The notes beneath the pieces are model-generated. The model was not told where the DNA came from and searched no databases. It worked only from the letters and a program-made list of their open reading frames with translations. A stretch of DNA of 12,602 nt from CAYGUK01 sp964352985 (GTDB lineage Bacteria; Pseudomonadota; Gammaproteobacteria; JAHCLG01): contig CAYGUK010000112.1 of NCBI GenBank assembly GCA_964352985.1, forward strand, positions 1 to 12,602, written 5' to 3'. The translations under genes and the position numbers were made by a program. Shown here piece after piece: positions 1 through 7,323 of the stretch (position 1 is the first letter of the stretch; each line of letters opens with the position of its first letter).

Positions 1-1576
1 CAGAAATACTCAGTGTATCTAAATCCACATCCGTATCGTTACTTAATAACGTGGCCCCATTAATAACCAGTGCAACATCTTCATTCGTAGATACACTATT
101 GTTATTTGCGACAGGATTAGTATTAGGTTGGATGTTAATAAAAACGAAAGCAGATGCAGAACCACCATTCCCATCAGATACTGAATAATTAATTTTATCA
201 GTTCCAGTAAAAAGTGGATTTGGAAAATAATTTATAGTTCCATCCAAGTTAATAACCACAGAACCGTTATTAGCATTTGCGGAAATGACTTTTATAGCGT
301 CGCCGTCAGGATCGATATCATTGCCAAGTACGTTTATGTTTAATATTGGCTTATTTTCAACTCCATTAGCACTATCATTAACAGCAATAGGCGCGTCATT
401 AATATTTTGCACTATCACTTCGATTAATTGATTTGCTGTTCCTCCTTTACCATCATTAACACTCACTTCAACTAAATAATTATTATCATTCCCTGCATCT
501 TTGGGATTTTCAAAATCAGGCGCTGAGATAAAACTGAGTTGGCCACTATTAGCATTGATAGTAAAATGAGATGAGTCAGCCCCACCCACAATACTGTAAG
601 TCAGTGAGTCGCCATCTTTATCGTTAACTTGGATATTAACCACATCTTTTAAATTTTCAAAAACATTTACTGTTTTACTTGAAACAATAACTGGTACTGT
701 ATTTTCTGAAGTTGAGGAAGTGTTATCGAGAGTGGGTTGTATAGATACACCTTCTTCCTCTCCAGAATAAATACCACCTGATTGTTCAGAGTTCACATCA
801 GAACGACGACTACTAGACGAACTAGAAGTTGAGGTTGTGTTTTCTAGCTTCGAATCGGTAAAATTACGATCTGTTAATAATAAACTGTTAGAATCAAACT
901 CAAAAATAATGGGTTTCACTTTATATTCAGAAAGCTCAAATAAATGCGAGGCTGAAGAGAGTGACTCAGTACTTTCTGTTGAGAATCGAAATAATCCAGT
1001 ACTATCAGAAATAGTATAAGGCTCAAAACTTATATTATAGTATTGCTTTTCGTAACGTAGGGTAAATTCAAATTGATTAAAAATATTGTTGTAATTAAAG
1101 TCAGTTAACAATAGATCATTTTCAGTCATTTCAGTTGTTAAAATAACATCATTACCCGTTAAACCCTGTATTTTTTTAATAGTCTCCCCAGCACTAGAGT
1201 CATTAACTTTTTCATCGTCCTCAACTGCAAGTTTGGTATTGGTAGCACCACGACCTTCCCATGATCCATCTTCGTCATAAAATTTATAAATAACAGCCTG
1301 ACTATCTTCAGCATAATGGACGATAAAACCATATCCAGGAAAGAAAAAATTATCCTGAATATTTAAATTATCAATTGTTGGATTATTGAAAGTGAGATAA
1401 GTATCAAAATCATAAACAAAATTTGTATGAAAAATTTTATTATCAATTAAAATTGATGGATTAAATTTATTACTTTGGAATAAACTATTATTTAGCCAAA
1501 AGTAATCCACCTTCTCACTTAAAATAAAGTTTGGCGCCTGCACAACACCCGTCACTATTTTACTTTCGCTAGACAT
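1..1576 (-). CDS. Large cadherin / tandem-95 repeat surface protein, 5' part (3' end outside window)
   Basis: The frame is open from an ATG at 1576 to the left edge, giving 525 visible codons. It is preceded by GAGGT five bases upstream. Residues 1 to about 245 form an N-terminal region that I do not recognise. A Ser/Thr/Glu-rich linker follows (about 246-292). A cadherin-like domain spans about 294-390, with the Ca-binding pattern DKDGD. A tandem-95/Big_9-type domain spans about 394-484, with NDIDPDGD and SDGNGGS, and a second one starts before the edge (SNDTDVDLD). Such domains build long calcium-stiffened adhesins. There is no N-terminal signal peptide, which fits type I secretion through a C-terminal signal. 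That is inference, because the C-terminus is not in the window. A cell-surface adhesin is likely; the ligand is unknown. Confidence 0.85.
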   Translation of the reverse strand, partial: MSSESKIVTGVVQAPNFILSEKVDYFWLNNSLFQSNKFNPSILIDNKIFHTNFVYDFDTYLTFNNPTIDNLNIQDNFFFPGYGFIVHYAEDSQAVIYKFYDEDGSWEGRGATNTKLAVEDDEKVNDSSAGETIKKIQGLTGNDVILTTEMTENDLLLTDFNYNNIFNQFEFTLRYEKQYYNISFEPYTISDSTGLFRFSTESTESLSSASHLFELSEYKVKPIIFEFDSNSLLLTDRNFTDSKLENTTSTSSSSSSRRSDVNSEQSGGIYSGEEEGVSIQPTLDNTSSTSENTVPVIVSSKTVNVFENLKDVVNIQVNDKDGDSLTYSIVGGADSSHFTINANSGQLSFISAPDFENPKDAGNDNNYLVEVSVNDGKGGTANQLIEVIVQNINDAPIAVNDSANGVENKPILNINVLGNDIDPDGDAIKVISANANNGSVVINLDGTINYFPNPLFTGTDKINYSVSDGNGGSASAFVFINIQPNTNPVANNNSVSTNEDVALVINGATLLSNDTDVDLDTLSIS

Positions 1577-1611
1577 AACAACCTCAAAATACATCTACAC
1601 TAGATTAACCA

Positions 1612-1644
1612 GTAATCGATTTCTACATTACCCACTTCGATTAC
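1612..1644. repeat. 8-bp inverted repeat upstream of the large surface-protein gene
   Basis: GTAATCGA (1612-1619) and TCGATTAC (1637-1644) are perfect inverted copies with a 17-base spacer, 36 bases upstream of the ATG at 1576. The element could be a regulator-binding site or a leader hairpin. Nothing else in the sequence supports either reading. Confidence 0.35.
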
Positions 1645-1899
1645 CGTATATAGTAAGTATATACATGAATAGGATAAATGCTTGGTGTATATTAAATATC
1701 TCTTCATTTTACACGTCGAAAATTGCAATTTTGCACAGACTTTTAAAGGAATAAATCGTTGTTGAAGAATAGCTTGACAGAATAATAAAATAGTAAGATA
1801 TAACATTCTCATTTAAAAGGGTTTTTAATACTCTATTTTTACAAAAGGGAAAAGCTACTGAATTTTTTCCAAAAAATAAAAATAAATAATTTTTTTTAC

Positions 1900-1933
1900 T
1901 TGACACATGTTCGAATTTGTTTTTTGACATATG
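1900..1933. repeat. Direct 10-bp repeat TTGACAyATG
   Basis: TTGACACATG (1900-1909) and TTGACATATG (1924-1933) differ by one base and start 24 bases apart. Each contains a perfect -35 hexamer on the plus strand, but neither has a -10 at a workable distance and no plus-strand gene follows. A tandem protein-binding site is possible. The call is weak in such AT-rich DNA. Confidence 0.25.
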
Positions 1934-2000
1934 CAATCTATACTACGTCAAGCCTATTTTTTAATTCATTTATTAGTATTTAAGGTATAGCACAACTTGA

Positions 2001-2027
2001 AAAAAAAGCAACCGAAGTTGCTTTTTT
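2001..2027 (-). terminator. Intrinsic terminator with UUCG loop, 3' of fah
   Basis: Read on the minus strand, the stem GCAAC/GUUGC closes a UUCG tetraloop on a C-G pair, an exceptionally stable form. It is flanked by A-run and T-run arms that extend the stem and supply the U-tract. It lies 30 bases after the fah stop codon. The T-run on both sides means it could also work in the plus direction. Confidence 0.85.
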
Positions 2028-2057
2028 AATTTTTCAAAATGCCAATTGACAAAATTA

Positions 2058-3044
2058 TCAAGACTCATATTGCACGACTTGTTGATCAATCGCGCCAAAA
2101 ATGCTTTGACCATTGTTATCCAACATTTCAATTTTGACACGATCACCAAACTGTAGAAAGGGTGTGGTAATATTGCCCTTATTGATTTTTTCAAGCATTC
2201 TTTTCTCTGCTAAACAAGATGAACCTTGTGAACGATCAAGATTTGAAACAGTACCCGAACCAATAATACAACCTGCCCGTAAATACCTCGTTTTAGCGGC
2301 ATGAGCAATCAGTGTTGGAAAGTCAAACGTCATATCAACACCCGCATTCGGTTTACCAAATAACTCATTATTAATATGACTGTAAATCGGAAGATGAACT
2401 TTCATCCCATCCCAGGCATCACCCAACTCATCCGGTGTTACAGCGACAGGTGAAAAACTACTCGCTGGTTTTGATTGAAAAAAACCAAACCCTTTAGCTA
2501 ACTCAGCAGGAATTAAATTTCGCAATGACACATCATTCACTAGCATAATCAATTTGATATGCGAACGCGAATTTGCAACACTCACCCCCATTGGCACATC
2601 ATCAGTCACCACGGCAACTTCGGCTTCAAAATCAATACCCCAATCAGTATCAGCCATTTCAATATGATCATAAGGACCAATAAAAGCATCCCCGCCACCT
2701 TGATACATCAAAGGATCAGTCCAAAAATTCTCAGGCATTTCTGCGCCACGGGCTTTGCGAACTAGTTCAATATGATTCACATAAGCACTGCCATCGGCCC
2801 ATTGATAGGCGCGTGGAAAAGGAGAATGAACTTTTGTTGGATTAAAAATAAAAGTTTCTTGCAAGTCCCCTTGATTAAGCGCACGGTAAAGATCATTTAA
2901 TTTATTTTTACAATCTTCAAAGTGATCAATCGCATATTGCATAGTGGGTGCAATACGGCTTGCATCTACAGCATATTCTAATTTTTTATCGACTAAAATT
3001 AATCGGCCATCCCTAGAACCATCTTTTAAAGTTGCTAATTTCAT
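2058..3044 (-). CDS. Fumarylacetoacetate hydrolase family protein (tyrosine catabolism)
   Basis: This 328-residue cytoplasmic enzyme is of the two-domain bacterial FAH type, shorter than the roughly 420-residue eukaryotic form. Acidic metal ligands of the family are visible: E140 and E142 in DFEAEV and D171 in VNDVSL. The glycine-rich GSGTVSN segment is at 262-268. The family hydrolyses fumarylacetoacetate to fumarate and acetoacetate, the last step of tyrosine breakdown. Related members act on other acylpyruvates, so the substrate is inferred mainly from the neighbour. The gene starts 15 bases after the hpd stop. It has its own AGGAG seven bases before the ATG, and clearly shares an operon with hpd. 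Homogentisate dioxygenase and maleylacetoacetate isomerase, needed between the two steps, are not in the window. Confidence 0.9.
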   Translation of the reverse strand: MKLATLKDGSRDGRLILVDKKLEYAVDASRIAPTMQYAIDHFEDCKNKLNDLYRALNQGDLQETFIFNPTKVHSPFPRAYQWADGSAYVNHIELVRKARGAEMPENFWTDPLMYQGGGDAFIGPYDHIEMADTDWGIDFEAEVAVVTDDVPMGVSVANSRSHIKLIMLVNDVSLRNLIPAELAKGFGFFQSKPASSFSPVAVTPDELGDAWDGMKVHLPIYSHINNELFGKPNAGVDMTFDFPTLIAHAAKTRYLRAGCIIGSGTVSNLDRSQGSSCLAEKRMLEKINKGNITTPFLQFGDRVKIEMLDNNGQSIFGAIDQQVVQYES

Positions 3045-3058
3045 TTACCCACTCCTCG

Positions 3059-4165
3059 TTAAATTTTAACTTCGCCTTTTGGTTTTAACACGCCTCGGCG
3101 AATTTGATCTAATTCCATTGCAACAAACAATGCTCTAAAATTACCTTCACCAAAGCCTTGATTACCTTTTCGTTGAATAAATTCAAAAAATGCAGGACCG
3201 ACTAAATTGCCGGTAAATATTTGCAGTAACAAACCTTCGTCGGTTTCAGCATTGCCATCAATTAAAATTTTTGTTCGACGCATCCGTTCTAAATTTTCAC
3301 CATGATGAGGGATCCGCTCATCGACTTGTTCATAATAAGTATTAGGCACTTTTAAGAAACGGACGCCATTTAAACGCATATCTTCTACTGCTTGATAGAT
3401 ATCTCGACATCCGATTGCGATATGTTGAATACCTTCACCGTTATAATCATGCAGATATTCTTCGATTTGAGAATCAGGATCCGTCGCTTCATTTAATGGG
3501 ATTCGAATTTTATTACAGGGACTGCTAAGTGCACGACTGATCAATCCGGTTTGCGAACCTTGAATATCAAAATATCGAATCTGACGAAAATTGAAAATAC
3601 GTTGATAGAAAATGGCCCATTCATCCATATTGCCTTGATGAACATTATGAGTGACATGATCGATATATGATAAGCCGACACCCTTGGTCGTCGTATTTAG
3701 ATCATGACACTTAAATTCATCAATAAATAAATTATCCTTGTCACTATAGCGATCAATAAAATAAATTAAACTTTCGCCAATACCATAAATAGCAGGTGCG
3801 TCAATTGACTTAGCACCACGCTCTCCAAGATACGCTCTAGCACCCAAACGCAAAGCCCGTTCGTAAGCGTAGTTTGCATTCTTGACTCTAAATCCCATTG
3901 CAGAAACAGAGGAACCGTGAGTTTTACCAAATTGGTGTGCCATAGACTTTTCATCTTCATTAATAAGAAAGTTAACATCACCTTGTTTGAATAGAAAAAT
4001 ATTAAAATCTTTATGTTTACCATTGATATGAAACCCCATTTTTTGTAAATGTTGTTTAATATTGCCGTTAGTGCCAGGTACAAATTCAATAAAATCAAAT
4101 CCATCCAATCCCATCGGATTTTCCATTAAATAATCCGATTCTTGATCGTCAAATAAACTTGTCAT
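3059..4165 (-). CDS. hpd: 4-hydroxyphenylpyruvate dioxygenase (legiolysin-like)
   Basis: This 368-residue Fe(II) dioxygenase converts 4-hydroxyphenylpyruvate to homogentisate, the second step of tyrosine degradation. Length and fold match bacterial HPPDs, with two vicinal-oxygen-chelate halves. The iron triad is visible in the C-terminal half: H170 in YIDHVTHNV, H248 in GIQHIA and E327 in FFEFIQRKG. The family's C-terminal signature GFGEGNFRALF lies at 337-347. In Legionella the orthologue (legiolysin, lly) gives pigment and haemolysis through oxidised homogentisate. Pyomelanin formation here is inference and depends on whether homogentisate dioxygenase exists elsewhere. The gene is first in the operon with fah and diverges from a POT transporter. 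Translation probably starts at the ATG at 4165, with AGGAT about nine bases upstream. Confidence 0.96.
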   Translation of the reverse strand: MTSLFDDQESDYLMENPMGLDGFDFIEFVPGTNGNIKQHLQKMGFHINGKHKDFNIFLFKQGDVNFLINEDEKSMAHQFGKTHGSSVSAMGFRVKNANYAYERALRLGARAYLGERGAKSIDAPAIYGIGESLIYFIDRYSDKDNLFIDEFKCHDLNTTTKGVGLSYIDHVTHNVHQGNMDEWAIFYQRIFNFRQIRYFDIQGSQTGLISRALSSPCNKIRIPLNEATDPDSQIEEYLHDYNGEGIQHIAIGCRDIYQAVEDMRLNGVRFLKVPNTYYEQVDERIPHHGENLERMRRTKILIDGNAETDEGLLLQIFTGNLVGPAFFEFIQRKGNQGFGEGNFRALFVAMELDQIRRGVLKPKGEVKI

Positions 4166-4194
4166 TTGTGATTATCCTAGTTTCAAAAACAGCT

Positions 4195-4223
4195 AGACTA
4201 TCAATTGTTGTTGCATTTGACAA
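4195..4223 (-). promoter_or_regulatory. Possible sigma-70 promoter of hpd-fah
   Basis: On the minus strand, TTGTCA (5 of 6 to the -35 consensus) is followed after exactly 17 bases by TAGTCT (3 of 6 to the -10). Transcription would begin about 23 bases before the hpd ATG. The weak -10 would fit a promoter that needs an activator. Confidence 0.3.
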
Positions 4224-4235
4224 ATTCAGACAAAA

Positions 4236-4257
4236 CTTTAGTGCCTTGTGTCTAAAG
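4236..4257. promoter_or_regulatory. 22-bp dyad upstream of the hpd promoter
   Basis: CTTTAG (4236-4241) and CTAAAG (4252-4257) are perfect inverted arms with a 10-base spacer, 13 bases upstream of the proposed -35. Position and geometry would suit an activator site. The 6-bp arms alone are modest evidence. Confidence 0.3.
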
Positions 4258-4420
4258 CAAAATAATTCGACATGCTGGTAAAATTTTGTGTTTTATGTCA
4301 TAGTTGGATCCAAGCTTCAGAGCATATAAAATGCATATTAATACATACTTTATCTGACGCTGTGACGTGGCAAAGTTTAAGTAGCAAGATGAGTTTATCG
4401 AATTGATATCGAGTCTTTTG

Positions 4421-4441
4421 TATTCCTGTATACTAGGAATA
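4421..4441. promoter_or_regulatory. 21-bp operator-like dyad before the transporter gene
   Basis: TATTCCT (4421-4427) and AGGAATA (4435-4441) are perfect inverted arms around GTATACT, whose GTATAC core is itself a palindrome. TATACT (4429-4434) inside it resembles a -10 element, with a TTGATA at 4403-4408, although the 20-base spacing is long. The dyad is 58 bases from the ATG. A repressor site over the promoter is a reasonable inference. Confidence 0.45.
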
Positions 4442-4498
4442 ATCACTCCTTTCCACGTAAATAAAATATTCAGTAATAAATAGTGTTAAGGACTACTG

Positions 4499-6028
4499 AT
4501 GAGTGAAAATATAGCTAAGCAACATAAACAATCAACTCACCCTAAGGGATTCTATATTATATTTTTCAGCCAAATGTTTACTACATTTGGTTTTTTTACT
4601 TGTAATGCCTTAATCGCTTTATTTGCTTCTAATGCTTTACATTTTAGCGATCAAAATGCTTATGCTTTAGCTGCAGCTAACACTGCCTTATTATTTACGT
4701 CACAATTACTGGGTGGATTTTTAAGTGGACGTTACTTAGGATATAAAAATGGATTTTATTTAGGTTGCATTGCTGTATTTTTTGGCTTTTTATTACTTGT
4801 CACTCACCAAGGAATTTTATTATATCTCGGGCTAACACTAATCACCTTGGGATTTGGTTTAATCGTACCAAGTATCACTTGTTTATTGAGCCAATTATAC
4901 GTGCCTGGTGATTACCGACGTGATAGTGGTTTTACCTTATCCTATGCGGGTTACAATATTGGATCATTTGCTGCCTTCTTAGGCAGTGGGATCATCGTGA
5001 GAGTTTTTAGTTATGGTGCGGCATTCGCTCTTTCATCTATATCCATTATCGTTTCTTTACTAATTTTCGTTATGAATCGACATCGCTATGAAAAATGTGT
5101 TGTTTCTCGGCAAATTGCTCACGCTAGTACAAATACTTTTTCTGGATATGGAAAAACAATCGTCATTTTACTCATTGCAGGATGTCTTGTATTAAGTATT
5201 TTGAAATATGCTTATATAGCAAATTATTTCTTGATGGGCTTAGGAGTCTGTGCCGCTATATTAGTTTTCACAATTGCTATGACTTGTAAAAAGCATGAAC
5301 GTAACAAACTATTGGCCTTTTTAGTATTAACCTTTTTCTCCGTTGCATTCTGGTCATTATATATGGTCTCTATCAATTGCTTACCCATATTTTCAGAGCG
5401 TAATGTAAATAGACACATATTTGATTGGGTTCTACCTGCTGCCAGTGTGGGAAGTTTAAATGCACTAGTTGTTATCCTATTAGGTTCTTATTTAAGTACC
5501 GTTTGGCGCAAGTTAGATAGAATTGGTAAATCCCCTTCTTATCCAGCTAAATTCTCCTATGCCATAATGCAAATGGGTATTGGTTATTTAATTTTAGCTG
5601 TGGGTATTCATTATGCTAATCAATTAGGTTATGTTGCACTTTATTGGGTGGCATTAAGTTACGTATTTCAAACATCAGGTGAGTTATTTATTGCACCTAT
5701 TGGTAATTCAATGGTGGGACATTTAGTTCCAAAACGTTATGAAGGCTTAATGTTTGGTATATGGGCGTTTAGTACGGGTGTTTCAAGTGCTGTATCGGGC
5801 TTTTTAGGACAAACGTTAGCAGCGAATACAGGTTCGCATTCACCTCTTGTTACTAATGCCATGTATTCGCATGCATTTTCAAAATTCGGCTTAATAACTT
5901 TATGTGTAGGTATTTTATTATTCTTATTAATTCCACAAATTAAGAAATTAATGGGTGAAAAAAATAATCATGATAAATTACCAACTAAAGAAGAAACTCA
6001 TCAACAACAAGTCGTGGCTGAAAATTAA
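4499..6028 (+). CDS. POT/PTR-family MFS transporter with degenerate proton-coupling motif
   Basis: This 509-residue inner-membrane protein has about 12 or more hydrophobic segments and a polar C-terminal tail (481-509). POT-family (proton-dependent oligopeptide transporter) signatures are clear. RRDSGF at 140-145 runs into the PTR2-like SYAGYNIGS (148-156). The helix-10 region has TSGELF (392-397, conserved E395), then APIGNS and GIWAFSTG. The family imports di- and tripeptides with protons. However, the first-helix ExxER motif appears as Q25-M-F-T28-T29, so all three charged residues are missing. Substrate and coupling are therefore uncertain. Amino-acid or peptide uptake linked to the divergent tyrosine operon is inference. 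AAGGA lies six bases before the ATG. No convincing terminator follows. Confidence 0.88.
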   Translation: MSENIAKQHKQSTHPKGFYIIFFSQMFTTFGFFTCNALIALFASNALHFSDQNAYALAAANTALLFTSQLLGGFLSGRYLGYKNGFYLGCIAVFFGFLLLVTHQGILLYLGLTLITLGFGLIVPSITCLLSQLYVPGDYRRDSGFTLSYAGYNIGSFAAFLGSGIIVRVFSYGAAFALSSISIIVSLLIFVMNRHRYEKCVVSRQIAHASTNTFSGYGKTIVILLIAGCLVLSILKYAYIANYFLMGLGVCAAILVFTIAMTCKKHERNKLLAFLVLTFFSVAFWSLYMVSINCLPIFSERNVNRHIFDWVLPAASVGSLNALVVILLGSYLSTVWRKLDRIGKSPSYPAKFSYAIMQMGIGYLILAVGIHYANQLGYVALYWVALSYVFQTSGELFIAPIGNSMVGHLVPKRYEGLMFGIWAFSTGVSSAVSGFLGQTLAANTGSHSPLVTNAMYSHAFSKFGLITLCVGILLFLLIPQIKKLMGEKNNHDKLPTKEETHQQQVVAEN

Positions 6029-6147
6029 TTTTTAAAAATTAATGCCGTTGAATTCGTTGTTTAGTGAATAGCTTTATTTAAAAATAAGTAAAATAATTAG
6101 GAAATAATTTTCATTTTTTTTCCCTAAAGGAAGTCATATTTTTTAAC

Positions 6148-6558
6148 TTAAATATAATGCCTATCACACCTTAAACATTCACAATTTGCACGTAAGTTTT
6201 TAGTCGCTTTTTGCCATTGTCCTGTCCACTGAGCCCAAACATGATGACAAACTCTCGGGCAAATATTTCTTGCATTATAATCATGCCAAATTGGACCGGT
6301 TGCTATATTTAATTTAATACACCTGCTGTTTTGAAAATTATTGGTCTGGTGAAGGTGGTGACATTGACAAGTTGAAGTCATCGAGCCCTGTAAAGTTTGC
6401 CAACGCCCTGTCCATGCGCCTTGTTCATGTTTGCAAATTAGGGGACATTTCCTATTTGCATCTTGCTGATTCCAAATAGTGCCTGTTGCAGCATTGAAAG
6501 TAACAGCAAATAATTGTAAAGGTAAGATTATAAATATAAAAAGGCTAGTAAATTTCAA
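6148..6558 (-). CDS. Secreted MVL-type mannan-binding lectin, two tandem repeats, TTG start
   Basis: This 136-residue protein has a signal peptide (about 1-18, hydrophobic, ending LFA). Two copies of the roughly 50-residue MVL carbohydrate-binding repeat follow. Repeat 1 carries TGTIWN (25-30), CPLIC and WTGRW (49-53). Repeat 2 carries TGPIWH (87-92), CPRVC and WTGQW (111-115). The fold is known from Microcystis viridis lectin, which binds the Man-GlcNAc core of N-glycans. Each repeat adds a matching cysteine set: C38, C42, C64, C66 and C100, C104, C126, C128, plus C80 and C131. Disulfides fit an exported protein. The only start that includes the signal peptide is TTG, with GGAG seven bases upstream. 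It is last of three co-oriented genes and may have its own promoter. Binding to host or microbial mannose glycans is inferred. Confidence 0.88.
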   Translation of the reverse strand: MKFTSLFIFIILPLQLFAVTFNAATGTIWNQQDANRKCPLICKHEQGAWTGRWQTLQGSMTSTCQCHHLHQTNNFQNSRCIKLNIATGPIWHDYNARNICPRVCHHVWAQWTGQWQKATKNLRANCECLRCDRHYI

Positions 6559-6599
6559 CAGCGATCTCCATGCTGAATTAGTACAGTTGACAGTAGGTT

Positions 6600-6628
6600 A
6601 TTATCTTTGATGAGATGATTCAGTTCAA
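6600..6628 (-). promoter_or_regulatory. Probable promoter of the lectin gene
   Basis: On the minus strand, TTGAAC overlaps the stop codon of the phosphatase gene and is followed after exactly 17 bases by GATAAT (5 of 6 to the -10). A start near 6593 would leave a leader of about 35 bases before the TTG. This would let the lectin be expressed independently of the two upstream genes. Confidence 0.45.
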
Positions 6629-7323
6629 GCTGTGGTCTGTAAAAATCGTGGTTTACGGCCACCCAAAACAAGACAAGTTAATTTATTCGTATAAAATGCG
6701 CCTGTATCAATTCCAATTCGATTGGTTTGAACATCAGGTTCAGAAGTAATTGAGTGGCCATGTATCACAATTTTTTCATGAAGTGTTGATGAGGTTAAAA
6801 ATTCATCACGGATCCATAATAAATCATGTTCTTCTTGTTCTTCTAATGGTACTTCTGGTCTAATGCCTGCGTGAACAAAACAGTAATCACCAATCACTTT
6901 GGGTGTCGATAAAGATTGAAAAAATTTTAAATGTTTATTTGGCAAGCGTTCTATAAAATCATCATGTATGTGAGGAAGATCTTGCTCCACATTCACACCA
7001 TAACTTTGTAAGGTATCTTTACCTCCATTGTTAAACCAAATCTCAGCATCGGATGAATCATGATAAAAATTCAGTAATAATTGTTCATGATTGCCTTTAA
7101 TGCAATGAACATCAAAGTCATCTTGCTTGAGGCTAAGAATATAATCGATAACTTGTTTAGACTCTTTACCACGATCGACATAATCACCCAATAAAACCAA
7201 ACTCGCCGTTTTAATTTTACGTTTTGATCTATCGTTTTTTATTAAATCGATTAGTTGGCTAAGCAGATCTAAACGACCGTGGATATCACCAATAGCATAA
7301 ATTAATAATTTGTCATTACCCAT
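6625..7323 (-). CDS. PPP-family metallophosphatase (serine/threonine phosphatase-like)
   Basis: From the ATG at 7323 this is a 232-residue cytoplasmic enzyme. It has the full two-metal signature set: GDIHG (12-16), GDYVDRG (46-52), GNHE (77-80), FVHAG (149-153), VIHGHS (186-191) and IDTG (205-208). This matches bacterial PrpA/PrpB and lambda-type phosphatases. The ApaH and PrpE families share the motifs, so the true substrate (phosphoprotein or nucleotide) is open. The start is uncertain: an ATG at 7335 and a TTG at 7347 are in frame upstream. I chose 7323 because it begins just before the core, as in the family. No start has a clear Shine-Dalgarno. The chosen ATG overlaps the end of the inhibitor gene (ATGGGTAA), so translation is probably coupled. 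Confidence 0.9.
   Translation of the reverse strand: MGNDKLLIYAIGDIHGRLDLLSQLIDLIKNDRSKRKIKTASLVLLGDYVDRGKESKQVIDYILSLKQDDFDVHCIKGNHEQLLLNFYHDSSDAEIWFNNGGKDTLQSYGVNVEQDLPHIHDDFIERLPNKHLKFFQSLSTPKVIGDYCFVHAGIRPEVPLEEQEEHDLLWIRDEFLTSSTLHEKIVIHGHSITSEPDVQTNRIGIDTGAFYTNKLTCLVLGGRKPRFLQTTA

Larger units (their letters stand above)
1577..2000. other. Gene-free, very AT-rich spacer
   Basis: This spacer separates the fah terminator from the start of the large surface-protein gene and probably carries that gene's promoter. I could not place a convincing -35/-10 pair. Two short minus-strand open frames (1600-1812 and 1709-1936) lack a good ribosome binding site and have the composition of random AT-rich DNA. 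The stretch 1861-1925 is almost pure A/T and could be bent or bound by a silencer protein. Confidence 0.5.
4166..4498. other. Divergent regulatory spacer between hpd and the POT transporter gene
   Basis: This 333-base gene-free spacer must hold the promoters of both divergent units. It contains a possible hpd promoter (4195-4223), a 22-bp dyad next to it, and a stronger 21-bp dyad near the transporter start, all listed separately. A 64-codon minus-strand open frame (4252-4446) has no ribosome binding site and is not considered real. Confidence 0.5.

Noticed and set aside
1600..1936. Two overlapping small minus-strand open frames of 70 and 75 codons
   Set aside because: No convincing ribosome binding site, composition of random AT-rich DNA, and they lie in the leader region of the large surface-protein gene.
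4252..4446. 64-codon minus-strand frame in the hpd-transporter spacer
   Set aside because: It starts inside the 21-bp dyad, has no ribosome binding site and shows no protein-like pattern.
6024..6043. 20-bp A/T palindrome overlapping the transporter stop codon, as a terminator
   Set aside because: ATTAATTTTT/AAAAATTAAT has no loop and no G-C pairs; such a stem would be too weak, and chance palindromes are common in this composition.
6120..6132. TTCC/GGAA hairpin 3' of the lectin gene as terminator
   Set aside because: Only four pairs, and on the lectin strand it is followed by A's rather than T's.
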